DNA from: Kappaphycus alvarezii
Lineage: Eukaryota > Rhodophyta > Florideophyceae > Gigartinales > Solieriaceae
Reading direction: 5' to 3'
Length of the DNA stretch: 64,000 nt
Assembly: GCA_002205965.3 (NCBI GenBank)
Contig: NADL03000625.1
Coordinates: 1 to 64,000 of the forward strand
The notes below the pieces were generated by a model, which ran no database searches, was not told the origin of the DNA, and was given only the letters and a program-made list of their open reading frames with translations. The translations under genes were made by a program, and so were the position numbers. Of this stretch, positions 20,590-32,050 are shown one piece after another (within the stretch, counting starts at the first letter, position 1; every line of letters starts with the position of its first letter).

Positions 20590-20952
20590 CAATCTAGTGT
20601 TTACTAGAATGTTATGGACGCCTCTTGAGATATGCCAGCAATGCTATTTAGCGTGGCATTTTTATTTTCGGTTTTTATTTTGCGTGCAGAATTTTATTAT
20701 GCATTGCTGTAATGCATCTAGACGTTTCGAATTAGTGTTCTAGAGTATTTTAGAGCACATTAGACGCGTCCAGTTAGTTTATTTGTAATGTGTGTTTTTA
20801 CACCCATTTAGGGGGTACAAAGCACTATATAAGAGGTCGTAGATGCCGAGTAGCGGCAGGAACAACCAACAAACATTTTTCATCATCGATCAAAGTCAAC
20901 ATCTGAGTTTATTTCAACTGTCTTCCTTTGCCCCAACTATTCTTTCGTTTCA
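20585..20952 (+). repeat. 3' LTR of gypsy element 2
   Basis: Near-identical to 15070-15438. It ends CGTTTCA and is followed by the CTTCA target duplication. Confidence 0.93.
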
Positions 20953-20957
20953 CTTCA

Positions 20958-21265
20958 GATGGCATTCTTAATAACCAAAATAGAAGGGCTTTTTACATTT
21001 TCTGTGGAGACCACTCGGGTATTATTCTCCTTAACAGACTTCTTTTGAATGCTCCAGTTTTTGCCTTTTTGTAATGGATTTCTCAGGACCAAATAAATGT
21101 CAAGGGGGACTGATCTATTGAATCAGTCGCCCTCCACATTTATGTATGTAAAGGATGGCCTGTTGTCAATTGCAACCTTTGCATCAAGCCCACAGAAGAA
21201 AAACATGACACTGGGTAAGAGGAAGTGGTTAAATTTTCAAGAGGCTTCTATGGAAAGTGAAAGAA
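20958..21265. other. No recognisable gene
   Basis: Sequence between gypsy element 2 and the 3' end of the non-LTR element. No domain, RNA gene or repeat is recognised. Confidence 0.4.
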
Positions 21266-24200
21266 ATGGGGAGTTAATTTACTGTGGTAGATATGTGGGT
21301 TGGTACCCAGTAAATTTGTACCGGAGCGTAGATACCGTATATTGGCCAAGCCATTTGCGAAACCGTACAATGCATCGAAAACTGTAGATGGCACTCCAAT
21401 CTACCAGAAGGTGGAAGGGAGGCCAGCCACCTAACAAGCGGCATTGGAGGTTACTGTCAATGCGGAGTGCCGCTGTAAAAGAATGCATCTAATCTTCGAA
21501 AACCGTTCCATTGCGCGAGTGGCAGCAGTTCTCGCGAGTTCCTTGACGACGGAGAACGCCGCCGGATGCCATCCTCCAAGCGTTGAGATGGGAACAGGAA
21601 CCAGCCTGTTTCTCCCAGGCAGTTCAGCAAGGAACCCGTGGTATTTCCGCTGCTTCTCTGCGTGGGCTGCGTTGAGGCTTGTGAGTGGGTTGAAAGCCCT
21701 GGCTCTTGCGTGGGACGGAGCGAGCGGGTTGACAAAGGTTACGTCGAAATAATCCGTGCCACCGACGGCTCCCATCGCCCTGATATCCAGCCTTGTCCTG
21801 TTTTGGAAGTGTAAACGAGTTTCAATGGAAGGAGGTCGGGCGGCTCTTGCGAGATCGTTCCCCAGTAAAGTCACCCGGTTGTTGCGGCGAGTATTCCGCT
21901 CGCAGCCAAAGCGACAATGTAGCAAGTGGTCCCCGTAGATATCCAGCATTTCAGGACACCCTGCTTTTGGGCAAGGGGTACCTGGGGCGAATAAAGGGGT
22001 TTGGCAAAAGTACTGGAACCACACGGAGAAGTCTTTGCTCTTGATGTGCATCCTCAATCCAGGGCAAGGTGCTCAGTAGACCCAGCCTTTGGCTCCGGGG
22101 AGGGACATGCTAGCGCGGAAGGCGCGGGTGTGGATGCTTCCGAGCGGCAAGGCCTCTTGCGCAGCCATATGAATTGCGTCTATTAGCTTCTTCTGCGATG
22201 GTGGGTTGGAGGAGCAGAAATTGCTAAACGGAATTCGTTCTGAGGGTCGACAAGAGGCGCTCCATGTGGCAAAGGCGGCTGTAGCATCCTCGTACTGAGT
22301 CAGGTCTTGAACACAGGACGGCAAAGACTTCTCGAATAACTGCTGCGTCGCGGCGCTAGACGCAAGAAACGAAGCGGCGGCGACGTCTCGCGCAGAGGTG
22401 AGGCCGATTCCCAAGGTCGGCTTCTTCTCCTGTAGTGGCTTCATGGGCAGTTGCAGCTCCTTGAATATAGAGTTGTCTAGCATTCCACTTGCTAAAGTAC
22501 GGCAGCAGTTCTCGATTAAGCTGTCGAAATATTCAGCCCCTTTCCGCGTGCAGGAGGGCGGCACAACTCGCAAGAGGTATCCCACTTTGCAAACCCCAAA
22601 GCAATTACGTAGTAGTTGGAATGAAGCTTGTGCGTCCTCGATTTCCATGACAGCATTAAGTAAAGGCTCAAGGGAGTGTACATGGTCCAAGAAGTATTGT
22701 TCCATGAACGTTTGGGAGCCGACTGGCGCGTTTAAAACCAAAGTCCCAGCACTGTATTCCTGCCGCATATCAGAGGGGTATGCGGACTGAACCGACGCGG
22801 AGGGGGCAGTGGGCCACCATACTTTGCGTTTCGAGACTGCCAGATGGAGGCCACGACGTTTGGCCTCGGCAGAAGTCAGGACCTCGAGTACCTTGAGTAT
22901 TGCCTCGTGTTTGGCTACAATGTAGCCATCGTCGTGATACCAAAACTCCAAAAGCAGTGTGTCAAACCCTTTGTCCTCGTCGGGGAATCCTGACTTTAGC
23001 TCTTTGATCTCCAGGGCGATGGAGTGGAGCACGAGAGCGAAAAGCAACCCGCTAAGCGGGTCTCCTTGTTGGGTGCCCACAACACTCCGTATAATCTCGA
23101 ATCCCGTCCAGAGGAACGTTGGGTCGCTGTTGTAGCAATACAATACCCAAGGAAGCAACTGGGGAAAGAGGTTCCGGACCGCATTGAAAAAGGAAGCACG
23201 GCTGCACAGGTTGAACGCATTCTTCAGATCGACCGACAAGAGCGCATATTCAGAGCGTGTACCAAACTTATTCACGATGCGCCGAACACCGTGAACTACT
23301 GCATCTATTCCTGACCTTGTAGCGATACCGACCTGAAGAGGCTGGAAGTACGTAGCGGCCTTCTCATTAACCCGAGTAGCAAGGCAGCTACTAACTAACC
23401 TTCGAAAAGTCTCTCCCACTGCAATGGGGCGCGGAGTCATGTCCTTCTTCGCAAGTGGTGTGAGTGGGGCTCCAGCAATCCACGGGGCGAGGGCAGTAGG
23501 AGCTTTTCCGGAAGCCAGGACGTTCACCAGTTCTGTTAATGAATCCAAGAATTTCCCCTGCGAGGAAGATGTGGGTGTCCGTAGAAGCTCTTCGACGTGA
23601 GAGGGGCGAAGTCCGGATCCCCCCGGGACTGAACCGGGTTTGAAAGAGCGAACTGCCCGCAAAACCTCATCCTTTGTGATCGCTGAGATGTCGGGGAATG
23701 CGGAAGGCGGTTCAAAGTATTCCTCATCCCCGCAGGCAGATTGAGGATGTTTAGCTCGGAGGGCGTCAGACACAGATTTAGTTGCGGGTAACACCCCTAG
23801 AGATCCTAAAGCCTGTGCAGCTTTCCCATATGCTCCTTCGCGGGCGAGTCTCATAGCACGACGGACATTAGCCTGTTTCTGCTCCCGGGGCATTAAAGTT
23901 CGCTTTGTTCGGGAGGTCGCGTGGTGAAGTGCGTTCTGCCATAAGGTTTGGAACTGTCCAGCATTCCACAGTTCGAGCCGTTCTTTGACTATGTCGCTGG
24001 TCGATTGGACTTGCGTTTCAAGGTTCGAACCGGTAGAACCTGAGGAGGATGAAGTATTCGAAAGCATCACTGAAGGGAAAAGAAAAACTTTAGAGAGCTT
24101 CTCTTCCGCATCATTATGACCGTGTGCACAAGCCCACGCTGCGTCATGCATGGCGACCGACAGGGAGTCACTCAGTGCTGACCGGAATCGTGTAGGGGTA

Positions 24201-24520
24201 TGAGACAACAAAGGAATGTGGTTCGTAAAGATGTCCTCATGGCAGGGCAGGGGTTGCGCTTGGAGCGGAGCGTGCCCTGGTGAGGGTTGCTGATCTGACG
24301 CGCGTCCAGGCGTGTTTGCGGGTCGCGGAAGTTGATCGTCGGCGATCGGGCGTGGGACCGGGACCGAAGACTGGCGGGGTTCATCCGCCTGCAACTGCGA
24401 GTTGTGCAACGGGGCGTACTGCCTTGGCATAATATCTACGGTACACTGAGGGCAGCGGACGTACGAGAACGAGTAAAGTATGGAAAGTGACCCGATAAAT
24501 TACATTACAAATTCCTAGGT
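21266..24520 (-). mobile_element. R2-like non-LTR retrotransposon, nearly complete
   Basis: A single long minus-strand reading frame encodes reverse transcriptase followed by a restriction-like endonuclease. A 3' untranslated segment (about 21270-21430) recurs at 1824-1942 and 50474-50670. No LTRs are present. Five other fragments of the family are found in this window (1.8, 14.0, 31.5, 50.5 and 51.7 kb), so it has been active here repeatedly. The exact 5' end and any target duplication were not found. Confidence 0.85.
21431..24430 (-). pseudogene. Reverse transcriptase / restriction-like endonuclease ORF with one in-frame stop
   Basis: The frame is open from an upstream TAA near 24507. It reads YVRCPQCTVDIMPRQY, so a Cys pair typical of an N-terminal zinc finger lies just before the first ATG (24430). 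Reverse transcriptase motifs are SVDLKNAFNLCSR, VGTQQGDPLSGLLFAL and FWYHDDGYIVAK (catalytic YHDD). A TGA at 22073-22075 follows GAKGWVY, but the same frame continues through APCPGLRMHIKSKDF to 21431. This C-terminal part has the CCHC element (CPKAGCPEMLDIYGDHLLHC), then RLDIRAMGAVGGTDYFDVT, matching the PD...D core of R2-type endonucleases. It would nick the target and prime reverse transcription there. About 1000 residues in total. The single stop is either a disabling mutation or a sequencing error. Confidence 0.88.
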
Positions 24521-26271
24521 AAAATCATGAGCCTTGTCTGTATTGGCATGCCGGTTATCACTGAAGGCCGATGGTCTTGGTTGATGAGCAGCTATAGGAC
24601 AAAATAACGAACTTTTCTGTCCAAAAACTGTGTCATCCTGTTTCTCTCTCAATTCACTTCCTTTATTGTTATCTCACGTGGAAAATTTTCTGCATTTTTA
24701 TTCTCATGTTAATTATTTTTCCATTTTTAATTTGTGTAAGACATAGAGGAATAAATTATTTATGGTCCCGAAAGCATATTTAATTTCATATATTTGTCCC
24801 CTCAAAGAAATATTGCTACCAAACAAGGTAGGAATAAAATATAGTTATCAAATATCTCCCAAAAATACCCCAGGGGTCTCAATTGGTTTCCAAGGAAAAA
24901 ATTTCTTTGACAATACCTGAAGAGGCTACAAAAATTTCCAACGGAATTCCAATGCTTTGACGTGTTCGGATTCCCTATACTTTCCATGTGTACCTGTGAT
25001 AAAGAAATCTGGGGATGATCGAGAAAGATAAAAATAATTCAAATATCAATGAGAATAGTGCATCGGTTCGTATCCATATGTAATATCTCCCATGGACACT
25101 GAATGATACGAAAATAATTGAAAAAACTATTTTCAACTGAAGTCAAGGGGCCAAAGCAGCAACTATTTTCTATTGTAAGGGGAGTTACTCAGTTTCTTAT
25201 TCAAAAGCATAAACGAAAAATAGTCGCAAACAAAGAGTAAATTTTGTCGCTTGCAATAATTCTATTCTTGGTAACCTGTGAATGCTCCTGAGTTATTTCC
25301 GGAATTTTGGAGAGATCATAATTTGATTTCAAAAATAATTCGTAGTTCAAATTTTTGCTAATCTTATAATTATTATACCTACTTTATTCAATTCTTTCAA
25401 AATATTTCAAACTATAATTTATGAGCCACTTTTTCAGAAGTTAGAAAATCATATTTTCTCAAAATTTGTGAAATTTTACCATAACAAAAGTGATTATGAT
25501 TCGGGAAAAGTAAATAGAAAACTACTAGGAGGAAACTATAAACACTCAAAATCAACATCGGTTTATGCTACTTTGAACCACATAATTATAAAATCAATAC
25601 ACCCTTAGAACTTCTTTTTAAACTTTTCACTTCTGAGAAACATTTTAGTTTCATAAAGATCTACTTGCTTCTGAAAACAATACACAGTCGGGTTTCCGAA
25701 AATTGAATTAATTTCATGATAATAAGTTGCAATACATTTTAGTGTTGAAAATCTCGATGAAAAATTATTTCATTTCGGACTAAAATTTTCCTTTCCCATG
25801 AAACCCGTCATAATTCACAAATTTTAATTTTTGAGCATATTGACTGATTTTTTATCTACATGTGAAACGATACTTCGAAAAGTATGGGATTACGAAATTA
25901 TTAAAAACTATTATTTGAAATAGATGCATTAGAAGCATTTCATTGGGTTTTCATATGGGAATTTAATATTCAGTTATTGTATCAAATTGCTTTTTGAAAA
26001 CTGAAGGTTGATTGATAGGTAAATTATGCACTTAACCATTAAAAGAAAGTCTGCAGCTATAATGTAAAAAGTATCCGAATGAAAATACTGATACGGATAG
26101 TAGTAAGCAGTAAGGCAAAAATCTTCGAAACAGTTTATATCGAAATTGAACCGTAATACAAACGATATTTGCCTCAAACTTGTCTTGGTTGGATAAAAAT
26201 GTGTTGTGAGAAGATAAGTTAAAATTTTTATCGAATATGAACATCACTATGGACAATATCTAACTTCCAAC
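24521..26271. other. AT-rich, no recognisable gene
   Basis: Marked AT-rich sequence begins here. Open frames are short and of random appearance. It lies downstream (3') of the LPMO-like gene; no repeat was recognised. Confidence 0.5.
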
Positions 26272-27857
26272 TCATGAGAACTTAGAAATTGCCCATCTTA
26301 ACTTTTCTTCTTCCGTCTCAACTTTCACGTGGTTTAGAGTGCTCATATGTGAGTAAGAGTCCCCTCTCTTCGAGCCAACCGGATTTTCTAGAAACAATTC
26401 TGAATCTATTGGAGAGGAAACATCAATTACTTCAGCGTTTGAACTTCCCTCTCCGCTTATAATTGATTCTTCGGCCTTTTTTGTACCAGAATCATTTTGC
26501 TTATCGATTCCGCCTGGCGACTGTAGTGATAGATCGGGAAGTGTTCCACTAATGTCGTTAATTGTCGACATAAATTGGTCCCATATTTTTCCTTCAGTAC
26601 CAGAGGCACCCTGTGCTGTGGTCTCTTGGAAGCGAAGCTCAATATTACCCCAACAGAAAGACTTATCCCGTCCGACTACTTTTACAGCTATCCGTATCCT
26701 TCGATTGAACATTGGGTGCATCCATGGATAAAAGTCATTTCCAGAGTCCCCTGCAATTGAGAAGGGTACATCGTAATCTCTTCCATTCAGTTTTCCATTA
26801 GTGTACCACTCAACATAGTCCACATCTCCCTCAGTGAGTGTCAAAAGGGAAATTTCATCTTCTCGGTTCAGCAAAACTATTTCATTCAGATCCGCCTCCA
26901 AAATACGGTCTTCGATGGCATCAACAAGTTTAATTCCCAAAAATTTAACTGAGCTAGGCAACTCTGCTGCGACATCTCGAAACCACTCTGAATAAATTGG
27001 CTCGGGAACTCTACCACCTTTAAATGGTTCTGGTACCATTTTTCTTGTTTTCCTCAGAGGAAGGCAAGGTTCTTTCCAGCAAACTCCAAGTTGGTCAACA
27101 GTGGCCTCGCATCCATCTTCATACGGGCTACCACCTCCTGCGATGAAATCCGGTCGGAAAGAGGTTTCTAGTGGCTGACCCCCTCTTATCCTTACGTATG
27201 CACAGTCGTAGTAGTCTCCAAAATGACCTGTACCCTCACCTCCCCCAAACCAGGTGAAACCTAAAACGTAAATTCCATCTGGATATATTGGAGGTATGTA
27301 CAGCATTTTAGAGAACGCTTCATTTTTTCTGTCGTAGTTGCAATCCCTATGAAAATCAAATTCGTTACAATTAAATCTTCCTATGTTCCAGCAAGTGTAA
27401 TGGAAAGCCATTTTAGCGTGCCAGTCTTTGCTGTTCATTTTGTCAATAGGTACAAGCGTCCATCTGGAAAATCCTCCCTCATGGTTGTTTCGAGACCATA
27501 CAACTCTATGATAGCCTCCTCTGTGGAAAGTAGCTGTCGGATTTGAAGGACCCGCATCTGCTGCAATGTTATAATTAGGACAAGGTCCAGGGCAGTCCCC
27601 AATGAAGCCTCCGGAACCGCCAATTCTGCATCCATCTATAGAAGAAATTGGATGGGGACTAGTAAGAAAGCTGTTGAGAAATCAGAGAACAAACCAAGCA
27701 TTAATGAAATAATCGTTAGCAAATAAAATACTTCTTTGAGCCTTTCAACTCAGCTTTACTGGAATTATTGAACTTACCTGTGTGAAAATACTATGGTTGG
27801 ACTCAAAAATATTGCTGACCATAGTAGAGTGATTGTTCTGAAGTTTTGTTGCCACAT
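26272..27857 (-). CDS. Secreted LPMO-like (histidine-brace) protein, two exons
   Basis: Exon 1 (27778-27857) starts at ATG 27857 with MWQQNFRTITLLWSAIFL and a signal peptide ending IVFS. The donor is CAG|GTAAGT and the acceptor TCAACAG|C, giving a 107-bp intron (27671-27777). Exon 2 (26272-27670) joins in frame; total about 492 residues. The predicted mature protein starts with His26, followed by SFLTSPHP and a Cys-rich segment (DGCRIGG, GDCPGPCP). A second conserved His lies in WSRNNHEGGFSRWTLVP (His90). The pattern HFGDYYDCAYVRI (residues 176-188) fits the third conserved block of LPMO-like proteins. A Ser/Thr/acidic low-complexity tail follows residue 390. An N-terminal His plus NNH-GG suggests a copper histidine brace acting on extracellular polysaccharide; substrate unknown. 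The first ATG in exon 2 (27438) would lose the signal peptide, so the spliced model is preferred. Confidence 0.75.
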
Positions 27858-30800
27858 ATAGAGAATGTTAGTGGTTATTAGGGGGATGAGGAAACATTTC
27901 TGAAGATGAAACATCTAGGTTAAAATGGCTATGAATTAAAAGAATAAAATATTGATATCTGTTGCATTAAAAGAGATAAATTGAGTTATTGCAGAAATTT
28001 TTAGTACTTTTTGAATTGAATGCAAAAAATAATAAAACCAGAGGTCTGGCCTCAAGGCCAAGTAATGTACTTCATTATTTTAATAATTCGTTTAATTGTA
28101 ATGTATCCGTTATTGTTGCTATTGGATAAATCCTAACAAATGGTCATGTTTCTTTTATAGTCGCCAGTTTATCTGATATTGGTCTGTCGTTCACTACTTC
28201 AGGTTCAATGTTTGATAGATATATCTTCAGTTTAGATATATTTAAACGAACAATTATGATCTTCTGATAAACTTATAAAAGCGCAAGAACAAGAATTACA
28301 AGTATCAAAAATATGAAGCTAATATTCTCTGCTGAAATTTCGATTCCATCAAACAAAGAAGAACTCAAAACATTCTCAAAATAATTTCACCAAAACATCT
28401 ATGTATATAAGTTAAGACAAGTTTAAGAATCTCGATGTAGTTTTCTGTGCATAGTTGATTCACGTAAAATAATGGTTACTTAGATTTAAAGTGTGACAAA
28501 CGCAAGAGAATAATTCAAAGCTTTTACAGCAAACAAGCGAAGTAATTAGTGCTTCTGTTATGTTTCACCAGTTGTTTAAAATTTCAATCTCATGAAAACT
28601 TTTTATTTTAATTTCAGGAGGTTTGTCTAGCAAAATTCTTTTTTCCAGAAATTGGAAAGCCAAACACAAAAATAGTTGTTTAAAGTACAAATAAATTTAA
28701 TTGAACTTTATTTTGAAAATATTTGCGAAATAATTTTTTTCAAGTATGACTCTTTTAGACTAAATTATTAAAATATTTTAATGAAAAATCAATTGTTTCG
28801 GATGGAACACAAAATATTCAATCTATACTAACTTTAATTTATATTATATGTAGCCACTAAATCCTTCTAATATATCCATGAATAACGAAACTTTATAAAA
28901 AATATATTTTTTTACCTACTTGTGCAAAGCTCAAGCACTTTTTTCCCTTGAAATAATCTGGTCTGAAAATTCAATCCATCTAATTTTTTTATTTTATACT
29001 AACTAGTAATTTTTCCAATACAAGCCAAACCATGACAACTATTATAGGAATTCTCAATCTCTCATTTGTATCAGTTATTGCTGAAATACTCATTTTTACC
29101 TCCTTAAAAAAGAACATAGTCGCTTTCTGTGGATGTAAACATGAAAAGTTGAAATAAATATTTTTTCGAATCAAAAAACACTGGAAAAACTCTACTTAGA
29201 AGAGGGTGAGAATGTGGAGTGATTTAATATTTGGTTTAAAAAATAAATTGAGCGGAAAAATATTTCTTGTAGCCCAATTGCATTCACAAACTTAAAGTCA
29301 GAGAGAAAAAGGACAATAAAAACCTATTAAAGTCCTTAGTTTAGCATCGTATCGAGAAATTATATTACTGTTACCATTAATTTTTTTGCCAAAATTTACG
29401 CAGGTATCGTCAAGGAATGCTGCAAACTATGACGAACATATTTTTCCAAGCCATTTAAAATACCCAGGAAGGAAATAATTTAATGTTTGATGTTCAAAAA
29501 TGAGAACTTTTGATGAAAACAAATGTATTTTTCAAACTAAACTGAAAGTATACAACCAGTTATAATCACAGGAAAGCAATTGAACCGTGTAATATTCTCA
29601 CAGAGAGATTTAAGACTTACAATTATTATCCCTAAATGATATGAAACTAATTACTTAAAGCCTTGAGCCGGCTTTTTAGGGTAATTTCATAGGTATTACT
29701 GGACACCCTGTAGGATATTCCGGGAACAACCGACCATGCCTTTCAAATATTAAGTCACCTCATATTTTCCCCCTTTATTTAATACTTCCTAGATATACTC
29801 TGTAAATACTCTAGTCCTGCCAGTAAGGAAAAGTTACAAAATTCGCGCATAATTTCTTTCAGCTTTTTTTTCAAACTTGATTTGGAGATAGTATTTATAA
29901 ATTGTTTCAACTACATACGATAATAGCAAACTTTCGAAACAATAAGCTTTTAAATGTATTATTAACATTTAATCGAAAAATTTGTTCCATACCATCGTTT
30001 GTTAGTAAAATTGCAAGAACTAGAGAAAATTATTCCATCTTTTAGAAATATTTTCTTCTTTGAATATTCTGAAAATAACATCAAAAAAATAATAGATGGC
30101 CTTCAATATTCAATGATGCCTTTAATTTTGTACAAAGGTTTGGAGTTTAATTGAATTTATCCCAGGTAAGATCTAAAACACAAAAGAAGGGTACTTAAAC
30201 AACGGAAAATATGCGAAATACCATTTACTCTTATCGGTAGATTTTCCCGTTATCACACACAAAAATACTTTATCAGGAAGAAAAAATCATTCTGTATCCA
30301 TCTATTAAAACATTTAAAATATGTAATGAAAATAAATTGGTAGACATCTTTGCCCGCAATTACTATAAATAAAACGGTACTTAACAAAAAAATGTTTTAA
30401 ACTGATGACCTTCGAAAAAGAAAATACTGAAAACAAATCTAGAAATTAAGTTATAAAAAATGGTAAGGGTAACTTCAACACAATGGTCTTAGTATTATTG
30501 CAAACTTCTGGAAAATTTTTCGAAATTTCCACAATAACGTTTTATACATATATTTCATGCAAATATTTTTTCTATATATATCAATTTCTATTGGTATTTC
30601 ACTAGAACCTATTCTGAATAAATTTTTCCTGTTTGCATAAAGGAAGCAAAAAGACTAAATTTTATGAAAGATGAATTATATTGCCAAATTGTAGGTATAT
30701 TTTGATTCCCAGGGAAAACGTAGTTCTCTTTCTCGAAAATCATACAAATATTAAAGTTAAGATATTAATCAGATAAACTCTGAATCAAATTCTAACAGAA

Positions 30801-31519
30801 GTAATGTAAAAAAATTAATTCTCTCTGTCTATTGCTTCAGTTTACATATAGATATTAATATTTATATATGGGAACCAAACGAGGGCCTAACTTCTTATCA
30901 TTGGAACAATATATACAAAGTGTGAAAGCGCACATTTCAATGTTTTAATTTTTCATTTATATAAAAGGAGGACCCATTGACCTCTAAATTGCATGTGTCG
31001 TCTGATCTTTGCATTTAAAGTAGAACTGCAATACCATCAATCTTTCGTAAAGATACTCGCGAAGTATATACATAATTTTTGTACATGGTATTTCAAAAAG
31101 TTTTAGTCGATATTTTTCCCTCCAAAGTTTCAAACATTTTTTAATAATGGAAATTATTTGATTACCTGTAATATAAATATAAATATGTGCTGTGCGAAGT
31201 TTAAAAATCTTTTTTTAAGCTGGTAAGTTTCAGATGAAATTTAAATTGTTCAAAATTATTTCAAAACTTTGCACTGAGTCGAATGCGCCGGAACCATTTT
31301 GATGCACATAAACTTTTATCACCTAAAATGTAGAAACGAGAGAATATTTTCAACATTGTGGGACATCTTAAAATAAGATCCCTCGCAAAAAAGTTAATGA
31401 TTAAAGTCCAGTTGACTGCTCTCATCTCGGCTTCCCGCTACCTTTTAAGGTTATTTGAAGGTAAATTTGCTTTTATCCTACCTTTCATAGATTTAAACCT
31501 CGTTCGCCTATTATATAAC
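27858..31519. other. AT-rich, no recognisable gene; one R2 repeat inside
   Basis: AT-rich sequence upstream of the LPMO-like gene on the minus strand. Apart from the R2 repeat at 29660-29782, no gene, RNA or mobile element is recognised. A promoter for the LPMO-like gene would lie just above 27857, but no convincing element stands out. Confidence 0.5.
29660..29782 (-). repeat. Short dispersed repeat R2, minus copy
   Basis: From CCTTGAGCCGG through AGGTATTACTGGACACCC, TAGGATATTCCGGGA and TTTCAAATATTAAGTCACC to CATATTTTCCCCC and TTTATT, this is the reverse complement of 13010-13125 with scattered differences. It is a locally GC-richer island in the AT-rich block. Confidence 0.7.
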
Positions 31520-32050
31520 TTCTCCTAAAGTTATACGCGACGTCGGTTAGGACTCCATAAGCGTCCGGATGCCAGCCTCCGAGAGTACTGTAGATATAGG
31601 GATAGGCATGAGCTTACTTCTCACGGAGGTTGCAATAAAATATTCATATCCTCTATGCTTCGCAGAGAAGGCCATATTGAGGAAGTTGAGCGGATTAAAC
31701 GTTTGGGCCTTCCTGTCTGGGGGCGCCAGCGGGTTGACGAAGGTCACGTCAAGGAAATCCGTGCCTCCACTGCTTCCCATAGCCCGGATATCTGGCCTCG
31801 TCCGGTGGACCCCGTCCCGCAGTTCTACGACGGGGTGATGGGCCGCTTTCTGCAGGTCTTGCGCAAAGGTGGCCACTTGATGGTCATGCCCTCGAGTTCT
31901 GTGCCTACCATGTCTGCAGTAAAGGAGTTGATCCCTGAACCAGTCAAGGGTTTTGGGACAGTTTCGTCTCGGGCACGGGACGTCCGAAGGTGACAGGAGG
32001 ACTTAGCAGAAGTGTTGAAACCACACCGGGAAATCACGGGGGTCAATACT
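31520..32050 (-). mobile_element. Relic of the R2-like non-LTR element: endonuclease domain
   Basis: Reading the minus strand gives RDFPVWFQHFC, a stop, then CPRRNCPKTLDWFRDQLLYC (CCHC with the His changed to Gln), HDHQVATFAQDLQKAAHHP and TRPDIRAMGSSGGTDFLDVT with VNPLAPPDRKAQTFNPL, ending near LMES. It aligns along its length with the C-terminal part of the element at 21.4-24.4 kb and keeps the canonical RPDI that the longer copy has as RLDI. The reverse transcriptase part is absent: a 5'-truncated insertion in otherwise AT-rich DNA. Confidence 0.8.

Larger units (their letters stand above)
15065..20957 (+). mobile_element. Ty3/gypsy LTR retrotransposon 2 (chromovirus type), full length with target duplication
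   Basis: Two LTRs of about 369 bp (15070-15438 and 20585-20952) begin TGTAACAATC and end TCGTTTCA. They are flanked by the duplication CTTCA (15065-15069 and 20953-20957). By eye only two differences separate them: one G in a G-run and a CGCAG/CGTAG change. Between them are gag, protease, reverse transcriptase, RNase H, integrase and a chromodomain-like tail. All are present but spread over several frames. Confidence 0.95.
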
